Shown piece after piece: positions 7,115 through 14,164 of a DNA stretch of 14,164 bases. How positions within the stretch are numbered: the first letter of the stretch is position 1; each line of letters opens with the position of its first letter. The position numbers were made by a program, and so were the translations under genes. Source of the DNA: an uncultured Bacteroidota bacterium (GTDB taxonomy: Bacteria > Bacteroidota > Bacteroidia > Chitinophagales > S012-47); NCBI GenBank assembly GCA_913062655.1, contig CAJXXO010000034.1, forward strand, positions 1 through 14,164. The letters are read 5' to 3'. The notes below the pieces were generated by a model. It did no database searches. It was not told the origin of the DNA and worked only from the letters and a program-made list of their open reading frames with translations.

Positions 7115-8239
7115 TTATTGAAAGAGGTCACTGATAATTCCATCGCTCACCAGCCATGCTTTTGGCTCTAAAAGCAGGGTGTCTCCTTGCAGGTATAGCT
7201 GTTGCTGTTCCAAGTAGGGTTTGGCGGCCAATCTCAAGTGCTTGGCATAGGTGGGCCCAAACTGACGATGCACAAAAGTCAGGTCGACCCCCCAATGGGT
7301 ACGCAGATGAGTCAGCAGGTATTCATTAAAGGCGGTAGTGGTGTCCAGGGTTTCGGTCTCAGTCGGAAGGGTATTGGCTGCTATTGCCTGGAGGTATTTG
7401 GCATTATGGGCTATGTTCCATTGTCTTTTGCCAGGCACGTAAGAATGTGCAGAGGGGCCAACACCCAAGTAGGGAGCACCTTGCCAGTAGCTGGTATTGT
7501 GCTGGGCTAAGGCATTTGGCAGGGCGAAGTTGGATATCTCATAATGTGCATATCCGGCCTCACAAAGTTGGTCATGGAGGAAATGGTATTGGGCGGCAAT
7601 AGTATCCTCATCCGGTAGCTTGATTTTACCTTGCTCAATTTGATGGGCCAGCGCTGTACGCGGCTCTACAGTTAAGCAGTAGCTGGATAAGTGCGGTATC
7701 TGAAGCGATAAAAACTGTTCTACATTCGCTTGCCAGGAAAGTAGCGTGCTGCCCGGCATACCGTATATGAGATCGATATTGAGCCGGTGAAACCCTTTGT
7801 CTTGTGCCCGCTTGATGCTGGACAATGCTTCTGCTGCCGTGTGCGCTCTATTCATAAGCTGAAGCTCGCTGGCCTGAAAGGATTGTGTACCAATAGATAA
7901 GCGGTTGATGGGTGACTGTGCCAGTTGGTTGAGCTTTTCGTCTGTCAGGTCATCCGGATTAGCTTCCAGGGTAATCTCCGCCTGTTCGGACCACGTGAAG
8001 AGCTTGCTAATGGTGGTAAAAAGCAGGTCCAACTGCTCGGGGGTGAGCAGGCTGGGTGTTCCACCCCCAAAATAGATGGAGGTGAGTTCCGTTGTGGAAA
8101 GGAAGTCGTGCTGGAGTTGTAACTCTTTAGCGAGGGCTTCCACCATTTGCTGTTGTAGGTGACGAGTGGTAGAAAAATGAAAATTACAATAGTGGCAGGC
8201 TTGCTTACAAAATGGAATATGGAGGTACAGTCCGGCCAT
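7115..8239 (-). CDS. hemW: HemW-like radical SAM heme chaperone (coproporphyrinogen III oxidase-like)
   Basis: A 374-residue radical SAM protein. The cluster-binding motif C11-K-Q-A-C15-H-Y-C18-N-F is near the N-terminus; the absence of a fourth cysteine after C18 (CxxxCxxCxF rather than CxxxCxxCxC) fits HemW and not the true oxygen-independent oxidase HemN. Further family segments are YFGGGTPSLL, RLSIGTQSFQ and DLIYGMPG, and the C-terminal part matches the HemW domain in length. HemW binds heme and is thought to deliver it to target proteins; it acts in the cytoplasm or at the membrane. The start at 8239 (MAGLYLHIPFC) is chosen because family members begin a few residues before HIPFC; a start at 8290 would overlap the divergent barrel gene. 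Transcription ends at the shared hairpin at 7087-7111. Confidence 0.92.
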   Translation of the reverse strand: MAGLYLHIPFCKQACHYCNFHFSTTRHLQQQMVEALAKELQLQHDFLSTTELTSIYFGGGTPSLLTPEQLDLLFTTISKLFTWSEQAEITLEANPDDLTDEKLNQLAQSPINRLSIGTQSFQASELQLMNRAHTAAEALSSIKRAQDKGFHRLNIDLIYGMPGSTLLSWQANVEQFLSLQIPHLSSYCLTVEPRTALAHQIEQGKIKLPDEDTIAAQYHFLHDQLCEAGYAHYEISNFALPNALAQHNTSYWQGAPYLGVGPSAHSYVPGKRQWNIAHNAKYLQAIAANTLPTETETLDTTTAFNEYLLTHLRTHWGVDLTFVHRQFGPTYAKHLRLAAKPYLEQQQLYLQGDTLLLEPKAWLVSDGIISDLFQ

Positions 8240-8281
8240 AGGGTACACGATAAACGATGGGCAATCTCTAATTTTACAAAG

Positions 8282-10063
8282 GTGCGGCAATTTCTTTACA
8301 GCGTTATTATACTCAGCTTACTGTTGTTTTCCCAATTGGGAGTCGCACAGCAGCCGGTCACTTTTACGCTTTCAGAAACCGGCCCTACCGTGCCTGCGGC
8401 ACCTTCGTCACCGGAGATGATGGACAGCCTGCAAGCAATAGCGTTAGCGGAGGAGTGGCAGCAATCGGCTTGGTCGAATGGTCATTTGATGGCAGCCTAT
8501 CAAGTGCAAGAAGCAGACAGCCAGCAGTTGCATGTGCTGTTGTACCCTGGACAATTGTTTCGCTGGATCGCTCTTACCCGAGGCAATTTGCCGCTAGCGA
8601 TGCAGAGCAATGTAAACTTTAAACCGAAGTACTTTACTGATGAGGCACTACAGCCAAAAGGGTTTGCACAAATGGCACAACAGGTCGTGCGCTACTACGA
8701 GGAGCAGGGCTATCCCTTTGCTGCAGTAGGGCTGGATAGCGTGTCACTGGACACCGCAGGTGGGGTGCGCGCTGCATTGCGCGTGGATCCTGGACCGTTT
8801 ATAACCATTGATACCTTTCAGATTAGCGGAGAGGTCAATATTTCCACTGCTTATTTGGCGCGGTACCTGGATGTCATTCCGGGGGAGCCTTACAAAGAAT
8901 CCAGGATTCAGCAGATGAGCGAACGGCTGAATAACCTGACTTTCCTGCGCTCTACCCAATCGCCTGAGGTGTTGTTCATTCAGGACAAAGCCTTGATTCG
9001 ATTATACCTGGAGGAACGCGATGCCTCTACCTTCAACTTTCTCATTGGCATACTGCCCAATAGTGATCAGCAAGGCGGACGGCTATTGGTCAATGGCGAA
9101 GCTATGCTGCGGCTGGAGAACCCGTTTGGTGGCGGTCGCAGTTTGCTCGTGGATTGGAAGAATCTGCAACCCCGATCGCCACAGCTTAGGGCAGAGGTAT
9201 CATTACCCTATTTATTGCAGTCACCTATTGGGGTGGATGGTACCTTTCACCTGTTTAAGCGGGATACTTTTTGGGTAGACATAGAGGCTACAGTGGGGTT
9301 GCGCTATGCCTTGCAGGGCAACGACTATTTCAGGGTGTTTCTACGCAACAAATCCTCCAATCTCATTACTGTAGATACCGCAGCCATCATACAAAATAGA
9401 GCACTGCCGGACCGACTGGACCTCCGTTACAACTGGTTGGGGATAGCCTTCGCCAGGGAACGGTTGGATTATCGATTTAACCCAAGGTCAGGTTATCGGT
9501 TGGTCATTGAGGCCAGCGGTGGGAGTCGGGGCATCCGGCCCAATAGCGCGATAGTAGGAATCGAAGCCAACGATTTTGACTACGGAAGCCTGTATGACTC
9601 CATTAGCGAACCGGTGCTATCCACCCGTTTATCTGTGCAACTGGAGAAGTATTGGCCCCTGGGTCAGCAGGCGACTTTCCTTACGGCCTACCAAGGGGGC
9701 TTTCTGTATGCTCCTACTATCTGGCGCAATGAGCTATTTCGTATCGGAGGCAATCAGTTGCTTCGAGGATTTGATGAAGAATCGATATTAACCAACCATT
9801 TTCATGCCTTTACGGCTGAGTTTCGATATCTACTCGGGCGAAATGCCTACTTCAATCTTTTTGGCGATATCGCGTATGTAGAAAGAGACATTACCAATGA
9901 GACGAGGACGGTAAACTGGCCGGTCGGAGTAGGGGGTGGTTTGGCCTTTGAAACCGGTGCGGGTATTTTTGAAGTGAATTACGCGTTAGGACGACTGAAT
10001 GAGGATAATCCATTTCAGTTTAGAAAGGGAAGAGTACACTTGGGATACGTAAGCTACTTTTGA
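8282..10063 (+). CDS. Omp85-family outer membrane protein (BamA/TamA-like) with POTRA domains
   Basis: From a GTG at 8282 the product is 593 residues. A signal peptide ends near A22 (LLLFSQLGVA). Two POTRA-like segments follow: one at roughly residues 75-165, including YYEEQGYPFAAVGLD, and a clearer one at about 170-245 (FITIDTFQISGEV through the LYLEERD strand). The remainder is a strand-rich 16-strand-type barrel with the diagnostic loop motif R495-G-F497 (GGNQLLRGFDEES) and a C-terminal aromatic beta-signal (GYVSYF). It should sit in the outer membrane and insert or translocate proteins; with only two POTRAs it is shorter than BamA and closer to TamA or an uncharacterised Bacteroidota paralogue. 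In-frame ATGs at 8159 and 8219 exist but overlap hemW and give a very long segment before the signal helix; the start is uncertain. The DUF4271 gene begins one base after its stop. Confidence 0.82.
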   Translation: MRQFLYSVIILSLLLFSQLGVAQQPVTFTLSETGPTVPAAPSSPEMMDSLQAIALAEEWQQSAWSNGHLMAAYQVQEADSQQLHVLLYPGQLFRWIALTRGNLPLAMQSNVNFKPKYFTDEALQPKGFAQMAQQVVRYYEEQGYPFAAVGLDSVSLDTAGGVRAALRVDPGPFITIDTFQISGEVNISTAYLARYLDVIPGEPYKESRIQQMSERLNNLTFLRSTQSPEVLFIQDKALIRLYLEERDASTFNFLIGILPNSDQQGGRLLVNGEAMLRLENPFGGGRSLLVDWKNLQPRSPQLRAEVSLPYLLQSPIGVDGTFHLFKRDTFWVDIEATVGLRYALQGNDYFRVFLRNKSSNLITVDTAAIIQNRALPDRLDLRYNWLGIAFARERLDYRFNPRSGYRLVIEASGGSRGIRPNSAIVGIEANDFDYGSLYDSISEPVLSTRLSVQLEKYWPLGQQATFLTAYQGGFLYAPTIWRNELFRIGGNQLLRGFDEESILTNHFHAFTAEFRYLLGRNAYFNLFGDIAYVERDITNETRTVNWPVGVGGGLAFETGAGIFEVNYALGRLNEDNPFQFRKGRVHLGYVSYF

Positions 10064-10064
10064 T

Positions 10065-10271
10065 ATGGGTGCACAGGCATTGTATTTCCTGGATATGACA
10101 TCGGTGGTTGTGCTGCAGGATTCGCTTATCGTTGCAGATAGCCTGCCCGCTGATACGGCTGCTGCAGTGCAAGTTGCTGTGCCACCTATCTTAGAACTGA
10201 AGACAGGTGAGGGTATGCAAGCGGCATCCACTGCCGTAGAAGTGCCTTTACTATTATTGCTGGTAACCTAG
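10065..10271 (+). pseudogene. N-terminal part of a DUF4271 membrane protein gene, ended by an in-frame TAG
   Basis: Sixty-eight codons from an ATG one base after the Omp85 stop (TGATATG), so translation is probably coupled. The segment is low-complexity (Ala/Val/Asp/Pro), as expected for the variable N-terminus of DUF4271 proteins, and ends in a hydrophobic run VPLLLLLVT cut by TAG at 10269-10271. Reading through the TAG stays in the same frame as the DUF4271 core (WGLFAFLRLF follows at once), so the hydrophobic run and the residues after the stop look like two halves of one first membrane helix. A single base change would restore the gene; the two parts are best read as one broken, or misread, gene spanning 10065-10889. 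Confidence 0.65.
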
Positions 10272-10277
10272 TGGGGC

Positions 10278-10889
10278 TTGTTTGCCTTTTTGCGTTTGTT
10301 TAATTATACCTTGTATCAATACCGTTGGCGGGCGCTGATTAACTTTAACCTGGCCTCCCAGTATTTTCGCGACCAATCGGTATTCAGTTCTACGCTTCAT
10401 ACGCTTTATCACCTGCACTTCTTATTAGGGCTCTCCTTATTTGGGGCGCTACTGATCTGTCACTATGTACCCAGCCTTACCTTTACAGCCTTCCAGGTCA
10501 CTTTGCTTATCCTTTTCGCATTAATAGGACTGTATGCCATACGCGGGGTGTTGGGGTGGCTGTTGCAGCAATTGTTTCGTGTGGAAGATACATTGCGCTT
10601 TGCGCAGTTTTACTCTAATCTATCCTACAGTTACCTTGCTTTTTGGCTTATGCCGGTGGTTACCATTGGATACTATGCCCCTGATCCATGGCCTTTGTAT
10701 AGTATCTATGCCGGGGTAGCATTGGTAGGGCTCGCCTTGTTATGGCGATATTATCGAGGTTTCCTAATTGTAAAAGAATATTTTTCAATATATAAGTACC
10801 GGTTATTTGCGTATATTTGCACCGCGGAAATAGCCCCTGTGTTTCTGATCGTTAAAGGAACCCTTTTGCTTCTTCCGTTGGTTAGCTAA
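10278..10889 (+). CDS. DUF4271 domain membrane protein, core part downstream of the in-frame stop
   Basis: About 203 residues from a TTG at 10278, or simply the continuation of the frame interrupted at 10269. The C-terminal signature YKYRLFAYICTAEIAPVFLIVKG and several membrane helices (near residues 45-65, 70-95, 115-130, 140-155 and at the C-terminus) match DUF4271, a Bacteroidota-specific integral membrane family of unknown function commonly found beside hemD. If TTG is the true start, most of the first membrane helix would be lost, so I favour a single gene from 10065 with a nonsense codon or a sequencing error. It is followed after 17 bases by hemD. Confidence 0.75.
   Translation: MFAFLRLFNYTLYQYRWRALINFNLASQYFRDQSVFSSTLHTLYHLHFLLGLSLFGALLICHYVPSLTFTAFQVTLLILFALIGLYAIRGVLGWLLQQLFRVEDTLRFAQFYSNLSYSYLAFWLMPVVTIGYYAPDPWPLYSIYAGVALVGLALLWRYYRGFLIVKEYFSIYKYRLFAYICTAEIAPVFLIVKGTLLLLPLVS
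10812..10819 (+). promoter_or_regulatory. Promoter -7 element for hemD, inside the end of the DUF4271 gene
   Basis: TATATTTG is a perfect TAnnTTTG match, followed by GCACCG as is common at Bacteroidetes start sites. It is 87 bases before the hemD ATG. No strong -33 TTG is seen. It would give hemD its own transcript, independent of the broken gene upstream. Confidence 0.5.
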
Positions 10890-10906
10890 CATTCAAATAC
10901 TGGTAA

Positions 10907-11680
10907 ATGGTGAACGCTGACACTAAAAAAGACCTAAAAGTTAAGTCTATTCTAATTTCCCAACCTAAACCGGAGAACGGGAAATCCCCTTATTTCGACC
11001 TCGCAGAGAAGTACAATCTAAAGATTGACTTCCGGCAGTTTATACAGGTGGATGGTGTTCCCGGGAAAGAATTTCGCAAGCAACGCATTAATATCAACGA
11101 CTTTACGGCTGTGATATTCACCAGCCGCAGTGCGATTGATCACTTTTTCCGTGTGTGTGATGAGTTGCGTATCAAGATGTCGCAGGAAACGAAGTACTTC
11201 TGCGTATCTGAGGCTATTGCCGTGTACTTGCAAAAGTATACGCAATACAGAAAGCGTAAGGTGTTCTTTGGTAATGGGTCCATGAAGGGGATGCAGGACA
11301 TACTTAAGAAGCACAAGAGCAATGAGAAGTTTCTACTACCGTGTTCGGATGTGCGCAAACCCGACCTTCCTGAATTCCTGGAGAAGAATAAGTTTGACTT
11401 CCAGGAAGGATGTTTTTATCGTACGGTAGCCAGTGATCTGAGTGATCTGGAGAACATCTTTTACGATATGATTGTATTTTTTAGCCCTTCTGGTGTGCAA
11501 TCACTCTTTCAGAATTTTCCAGCGTTCAAGCAAAACAATACACGGATCGCTGCTTTTGGCCCGGCCACGTCAAAGGCCATTGTAGATGCAGGTCTGCGTT
11601 TGGATGTGAAAGCGCCCATACCACAAGCCCCTTCGATGACAATGGCCATCGAGCGGTACCTGAAAGAGGTAAATAAATAG
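10907..11680 (+). CDS. hemD: Uroporphyrinogen-III synthase family protein
   Basis: A 257-residue protein of the HemD fold, which has two similar alpha/beta lobes. Family features include ILISQPKPE at the start of the first lobe, VIFTSRSAIDHFF (about 66-78), IVFFSPSGVQSLF (about 189-201) and IAAFGPATSKAIVDAGLRLDVKAP near the C-terminus. The enzyme closes and inverts hydroxymethylbilane to uroporphyrinogen III, the branch point for heme, siroheme and cobalamin. It acts in the cytoplasm. Its place between a DUF4271 gene and T9SS genes recurs in Bacteroidota to my knowledge, away from other hem genes, so an additional role cannot be excluded. It probably has its own promoter (10812-10819) and ends at a hairpin (11711-11732). 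Members of this family are highly divergent in sequence, but the SPSGV and GPATSKA motifs make the call solid. Confidence 0.88.
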   Translation: MVNADTKKDLKVKSILISQPKPENGKSPYFDLAEKYNLKIDFRQFIQVDGVPGKEFRKQRININDFTAVIFTSRSAIDHFFRVCDELRIKMSQETKYFCVSEAIAVYLQKYTQYRKRKVFFGNGSMKGMQDILKKHKSNEKFLLPCSDVRKPDLPEFLEKNKFDFQEGCFYRTVASDLSDLENIFYDMIVFFSPSGVQSLFQNFPAFKQNNTRIAAFGPATSKAIVDAGLRLDVKAPIPQAPSMTMAIERYLKEVNK

Positions 11681-11710
11681 ACAAATTGTATTGGCGGTAA
11701 ACCTACAAGG

Positions 11711-11732
11711 AAGGCACCCATTTCGGTGCCTT
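11711..11732 (+). terminator. Rho-independent terminator after hemD
   Basis: AAGGCACC pairs perfectly with GGTGCCTT across a six-base loop (CATTTC), followed by a T-rich tract to about 11740. It lies 30 bases after the hemD stop and about 110 bases before porP, separating the two transcription units. Confidence 0.88.
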
Positions 11733-11843
11733 TTTTATTTCTTGAGGCCACATTTTTCCGATGGTCATCGTATATTGCTGAACAGGACTTGCCAAAACTG
11801 CATTGTATACTTTGCTGGCGTGCTGTACGTTGGATAATCGGAC

Positions 11844-12824
11844 ATGAAACACCTCTACTCCATAATCATAGTTTTTTTTGCTGCTACAGGCGTAAGTTTT
11901 GCACAACAAACGCAGCTCTTTTCACAGCATCTGTTCAATCGTACCTTCATCAATCCTGCAAATGCTGGGGTGGCAGACAGGGTTGAGGCAGTCGCTTTTT
12001 ATCGCTCACAGTGGGTAGGATTGGAGGGCAGTCCGGAATATCAATCGGTAACTGCGGATTTGCCGTTGTTTGACATCAACTCCGGGGTAGGCTTGTCTTT
12101 TTATAATGACGCGCTCGGTGTAGAGAGAAATACTGCTGTATATGCTGTGTACGCCTACCACAAATCTTTAGGCAAGGGAAAGCTGAGCGTTGGACTGCGT
12201 GCGGGATGGGTACAAAAAGGCTTTGATGGAAGCCAATTGACTACGCCCGGAGGGCAGTACAATGACAATACACAGCCCGTTCACAACGATGGGGTTATCC
12301 CCAATGTGAATGTGAGTGGAGGTACACCTGATGTGGGACTAGGGGTGCAGTATAGCACTGCGGAATACTTTGTAGGCGTGTCACTGGATCAGTTATTGGC
12401 TCCAAGTTTACAGTTGCAAGGGGGCAATACGAGCCCTGAAATTGCTTTGCGCAGACACATTAACTTGCATGCCGGTTACGACTTTGCGGTGGCCAACAGA
12501 TGGCTGGTTACACCAACTGCATTAGTGAGGTCAGATTTTGTAAAAAATCAACTTGACGTGGCCGTTGTGGCTACGTATAATCGCTTTATCCGTTTTGGTG
12601 CAGGGTATCGAGGGTATAATGGACGGTCACAAGACGCAATAATTGCTATATTGGGCCTCCAATTATCAGAGCAATGGCAGTTTGGGTATAGTTACGATTA
12701 CAATATATCCGAGTTAGCCAACGTTAATGCAGGCACGCACGAGTTATTTGTGCGCTATCAACTGCCCATAACGCGGCCACGTGTAGGCAAGATCATCAAT
12801 AACCCAAGGTTTTTGTCGTTTTGA
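11844..12824 (+). CDS. porP: PorP/SprF-family type IX secretion system membrane protein
   Basis: A 326-residue outer membrane protein. The signal peptide ends near A20 (ATGVSFA). The mature N-terminus has the family hallmark FINPANAG (residues 35-42) followed by AFYRSQWVGLEGSP, and the rest is strand-rich, consistent with a beta-barrel; it ends with PRFLSF. PorP/SprF proteins belong to or assist the T9SS, which exports proteins with C-terminal sorting domains across the outer membrane and powers gliding in some species. Its position directly before gldK corresponds to the porP-porK-porL-porM-porN arrangement of Porphyromonas, so it is more likely the core PorP than one of the many effector-linked SprF paralogues. 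No convincing promoter match was found between the hemD terminator and the ATG. Confidence 0.9.
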   Translation: MKHLYSIIIVFFAATGVSFAQQTQLFSQHLFNRTFINPANAGVADRVEAVAFYRSQWVGLEGSPEYQSVTADLPLFDINSGVGLSFYNDALGVERNTAVYAVYAYHKSLGKGKLSVGLRAGWVQKGFDGSQLTTPGGQYNDNTQPVHNDGVIPNVNVSGGTPDVGLGVQYSTAEYFVGVSLDQLLAPSLQLQGGNTSPEIALRRHINLHAGYDFAVANRWLVTPTALVRSDFVKNQLDVAVVATYNRFIRFGAGYRGYNGRSQDAIIAILGLQLSEQWQFGYSYDYNISELANVNAGTHELFVRYQLPITRPRVGKIINNPRFLSF

Positions 12825-13002
12825 TTTGCTGCACGAAGCTGTTAAAAAGTGGCGTTGCGAAACAAAAAAATGCTGGAGCCGTTACAAGACTTGGTTTCAG
12901 GTGTTTCAAAATAATTTTTATTTTCGGGCTTTGTTTCTCGAAGGATTAAGATATTTTTAACCGACTCTAACGCAATCATCATCCTAGAGTAAATTCGTCT
13001 CC

Positions 13003-13842
13003 ATGAGAAGACTAGTCATATTTTCACTACTCTTAGCTTCTGTAGCCATCCTGAGTAGCTGTGGTAAGAAAGGCTACAAAGCCTACAAAGGACAGCTCTT
13101 AGGCGTATTCGATCGTCCTGATTGGAAGAACATCAATCCGTATGGTATGGTGTACATTCCTTCCGGTACACTACATATTGGCCCTAGTGACCAGGATGTA
13201 AACAATTCCTTTTGGCAAAGAAGTAAGTCCATCTCCATCCAAGGATTCTACATGGATGATACGGAGGTTACAAACAACGAATACCGCCAGTTTGTGCACT
13301 GGGTTCGTGACTCTATCGCTCACGTCATCTTAGGACACTATGATGAAGAGAGTGAGACAGAGAAGTTGGACTGGAGTTATGAAATTGACTGGGAGTCTGG
13401 CTCCGAAGATGCGATGATGCTGGAAGAGATGTATCTCGCGGAGGAAGATCGTATGTGGGGTCGTAAGGAGCTCAACACCGGCATGCTGGTATACAACTAT
13501 GAATGGTTTGACTGGCAAGCTGCTGCGGCCAAGGGTAATGGCAATCGTCAGCGCCCAAGGTCAGAGTTCATTCGCAGAGAAGCCCTGCCGATCTATCCTG
13601 ACACATTAGTTTGGATTGCAGACTTCTCCTATTCTTACAATGAGCCAATGACTCGCCAATATTTCTCACACCCGGCATTTGATGATTATCCGGTTGTTGG
13701 TGTCAGTTGGGATCAGGCTCGTGCCTTTGCCGCATGGAGAACCAACTTCTGGAATGCCTATCGCAGAGCTAACGGAGAAGCAATTGTAGAAAACTTCCGC
13801 TTACCAACAGAGCATGAATGGGAATATGCTGCGCGTGGTGGA
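13003..13842 (+). CDS. gldK: Gliding motility/T9SS lipoprotein GldK (PorK), truncated at a sequence breakpoint
   Basis: About 280 residues are native. The signal peptide carries lipobox LSSC, with lipidation expected on C20. The protein follows the formylglycine-generating enzyme (FGE/SUMF1-like) fold: GMVYIPSGTLHIG (about 48-60), DDTEVTNNEYRQFVHW, a GldK-typical acidic insertion with LDWSYEIDWE, then VVGVSWDQARAFAAW and RLPTEHEWEYAARGG, where the native similarity stops. GldK forms a periplasmic ring with GldN at the outer membrane and is essential for T9SS function. Full-length GldK proteins are commonly around 450 residues, so roughly the last 40% is missing. After about 13842 the frame stays open to the window end only because the foreign GC-rich DNA lacks stops in it; that portion has no FGE-like sequence. 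Confidence 0.88.
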
Positions 13843-13864
13843 ATATGCTGTTCGCTTCCGGGCA
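13840..13864. other. Breakpoint between the Bacteroidota sequence and GC-rich foreign sequence
   Basis: Left of this interval gldK reads cleanly to EWEYAARGG; right of it lies the 3' end of a minus-strand pdxH in DNA of about 70% GC. An 11-base direct repeat, GGAATATGCTG, occurs at 13821-13831 in gldK and again at 13840-13850 right at the junction. No insertion sequence, tRNA or integrase site is visible. Confidence 0.8.
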
Positions 13865-14164
13865 TCAGGGAGCCAGGCGCTGCCGCGTCCAGCCCGCCTC
13901 CGTGGCGGTGTAGGCGATGCGGTCGTGCAGGCGCCGGGCCCGGGCCTGCCAGAACTCGATGGCTGCGGGGCGGACGCGATAGGCCTGCCAGTACGGAGGG
14001 CGTGGCAGCTCACTCGTATTCTCGAAGCGGGCGGCGGTTTTTTGCATCTCCACCTCCAGGGCAGACCGATCCGGAACAGGGGCGCTCTGCGCTGAGGCCC
14101 AGGCGGTCACCTGGCTGCGGCGGGGCCGCTCGGCAAAGAAGGCATCGGCTTCGTCGTCATGGGC
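13865..14164 (-). CDS. pdxH: Pyridoxine/pyridoxamine 5'-phosphate oxidase, C-terminal part, 5' end beyond the window
   Basis: Ninety-nine C-terminal codons are present. Diagnostic segments are RPRRSQVTAWASAQSAPV, LPRPPYWQAYRVRPAAIEFWQ and the C-terminal RLHDRIAYT ... RLAP, which correspond to the FMN- and substrate-binding C-terminal domain of PdxH. The enzyme oxidises pyridoxine or pyridoxamine 5'-phosphate to pyridoxal 5'-phosphate. Base composition is far higher in G+C than the rest of the window, with GC-ending codons throughout, so it comes from a different genome or from a recently acquired segment. Its stop codon lies only about 20 bases from where gldK similarity ends. The source organism cannot be identified from this fragment. 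Confidence 0.88.
   Translation of the reverse strand, partial: AHDDEADAFFAERPRRSQVTAWASAQSAPVPDRSALEVEMQKTAARFENTSELPRPPYWQAYRVRPAAIEFWQARARRLHDRIAYTATEAGWTRQRLAP

Noticed and set aside
11801..11814. TATAC-TTTG before porP as a promoter
   Set aside because: The spacing between TA and TTTG is one base too long and no TTG lies at the right distance; not strong enough to annotate.
12990..12997. TAAATTCG before gldK as a promoter element
   Set aside because: One mismatch to TAnnTTTG, no -33 element and only 5 bases from the ATG. The 178-base gap between porP and gldK otherwise holds AT-rich tracts but no clear hairpin.
13814..14095. Plus-strand open frame of 93 codons crossing the breakpoint
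   Set aside because: It spans the junction of unrelated sequences and is antisense to pdxH in GC-rich DNA, where long open frames are common by chance.
13865..14164. pdxH as a natural horizontal transfer or island
   Set aside because: Both genes at the joint are incomplete or directly abutted, with no integrase, tRNA or terminal repeats; an assembly or amplification chimera is simpler.

Overview
The window looks like Bacteroidota (Bacteroidetes) chromosome of roughly even GC. Evidence: a PorP/SprF and a GldK gene (both confined to type IX secretion, T9SS), a DUF4271 gene beside hemD, an RprX/RprY-like two-component pair, and Bacteroidetes-type promoter elements (TAnnTTTG). Genus cannot be fixed from sequence alone. 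The last ~300 bases (about 13865-14164) are a different, much GC-richer DNA carrying the 3' part of a pdxH gene; they interrupt gldK in mid-frame and most likely mark a chimeric assembly or a rearrangement breakpoint.

Layout. 1-2757 (minus strand): sensor histidine kinase, then OmpR-family response regulator, then a cyclase-family (metal-dependent hydrolase) gene whose ATG overlaps the regulator's stop and which runs off the left edge. 2758-2949: divergent control region with four TTAAC repeats in two 10-bp-phased pairs, the geometry of an OmpR/PhoB/PhoP-type binding site. 2950-4945 (plus): NatA-like ABC ATPase and NatB-like permease. 5028-7067 (plus): S9-family prolyl oligopeptidase-type lipoprotein. 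A hairpin at 7087-7111 ends both this gene and the convergent hemW (7115-8239, minus).

8282-10063 (plus): an Omp85-family outer membrane barrel with POTRA domains, followed one base later by a DUF4271 membrane protein gene that is broken by an in-frame TAG at 10269-10271. hemD (10907-11680) follows, with a perfect promoter element just inside the end of the DUF4271 gene and a clear terminator behind it. Then porP (11844-12824) and gldK (13003 onward), two components of the T9SS; gldL, gldM and gldN would be expected beyond the breakpoint.

Working picture: most of the window concerns the cell envelope: stress sensing, an ABC exporter, an exported peptidase, an outer membrane insertase-like barrel and T9SS parts. 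Two tetrapyrrole genes (hemW, hemD) are interspersed. No gene-free stretch exceeds 300 bases. I saw no tRNA, rRNA, insertion sequence or CRISPR array. I did not find a clearly new multi-gene system; the best leads are the phased operator, the nonsense-interrupted DUF4271 gene and the chimeric right end.
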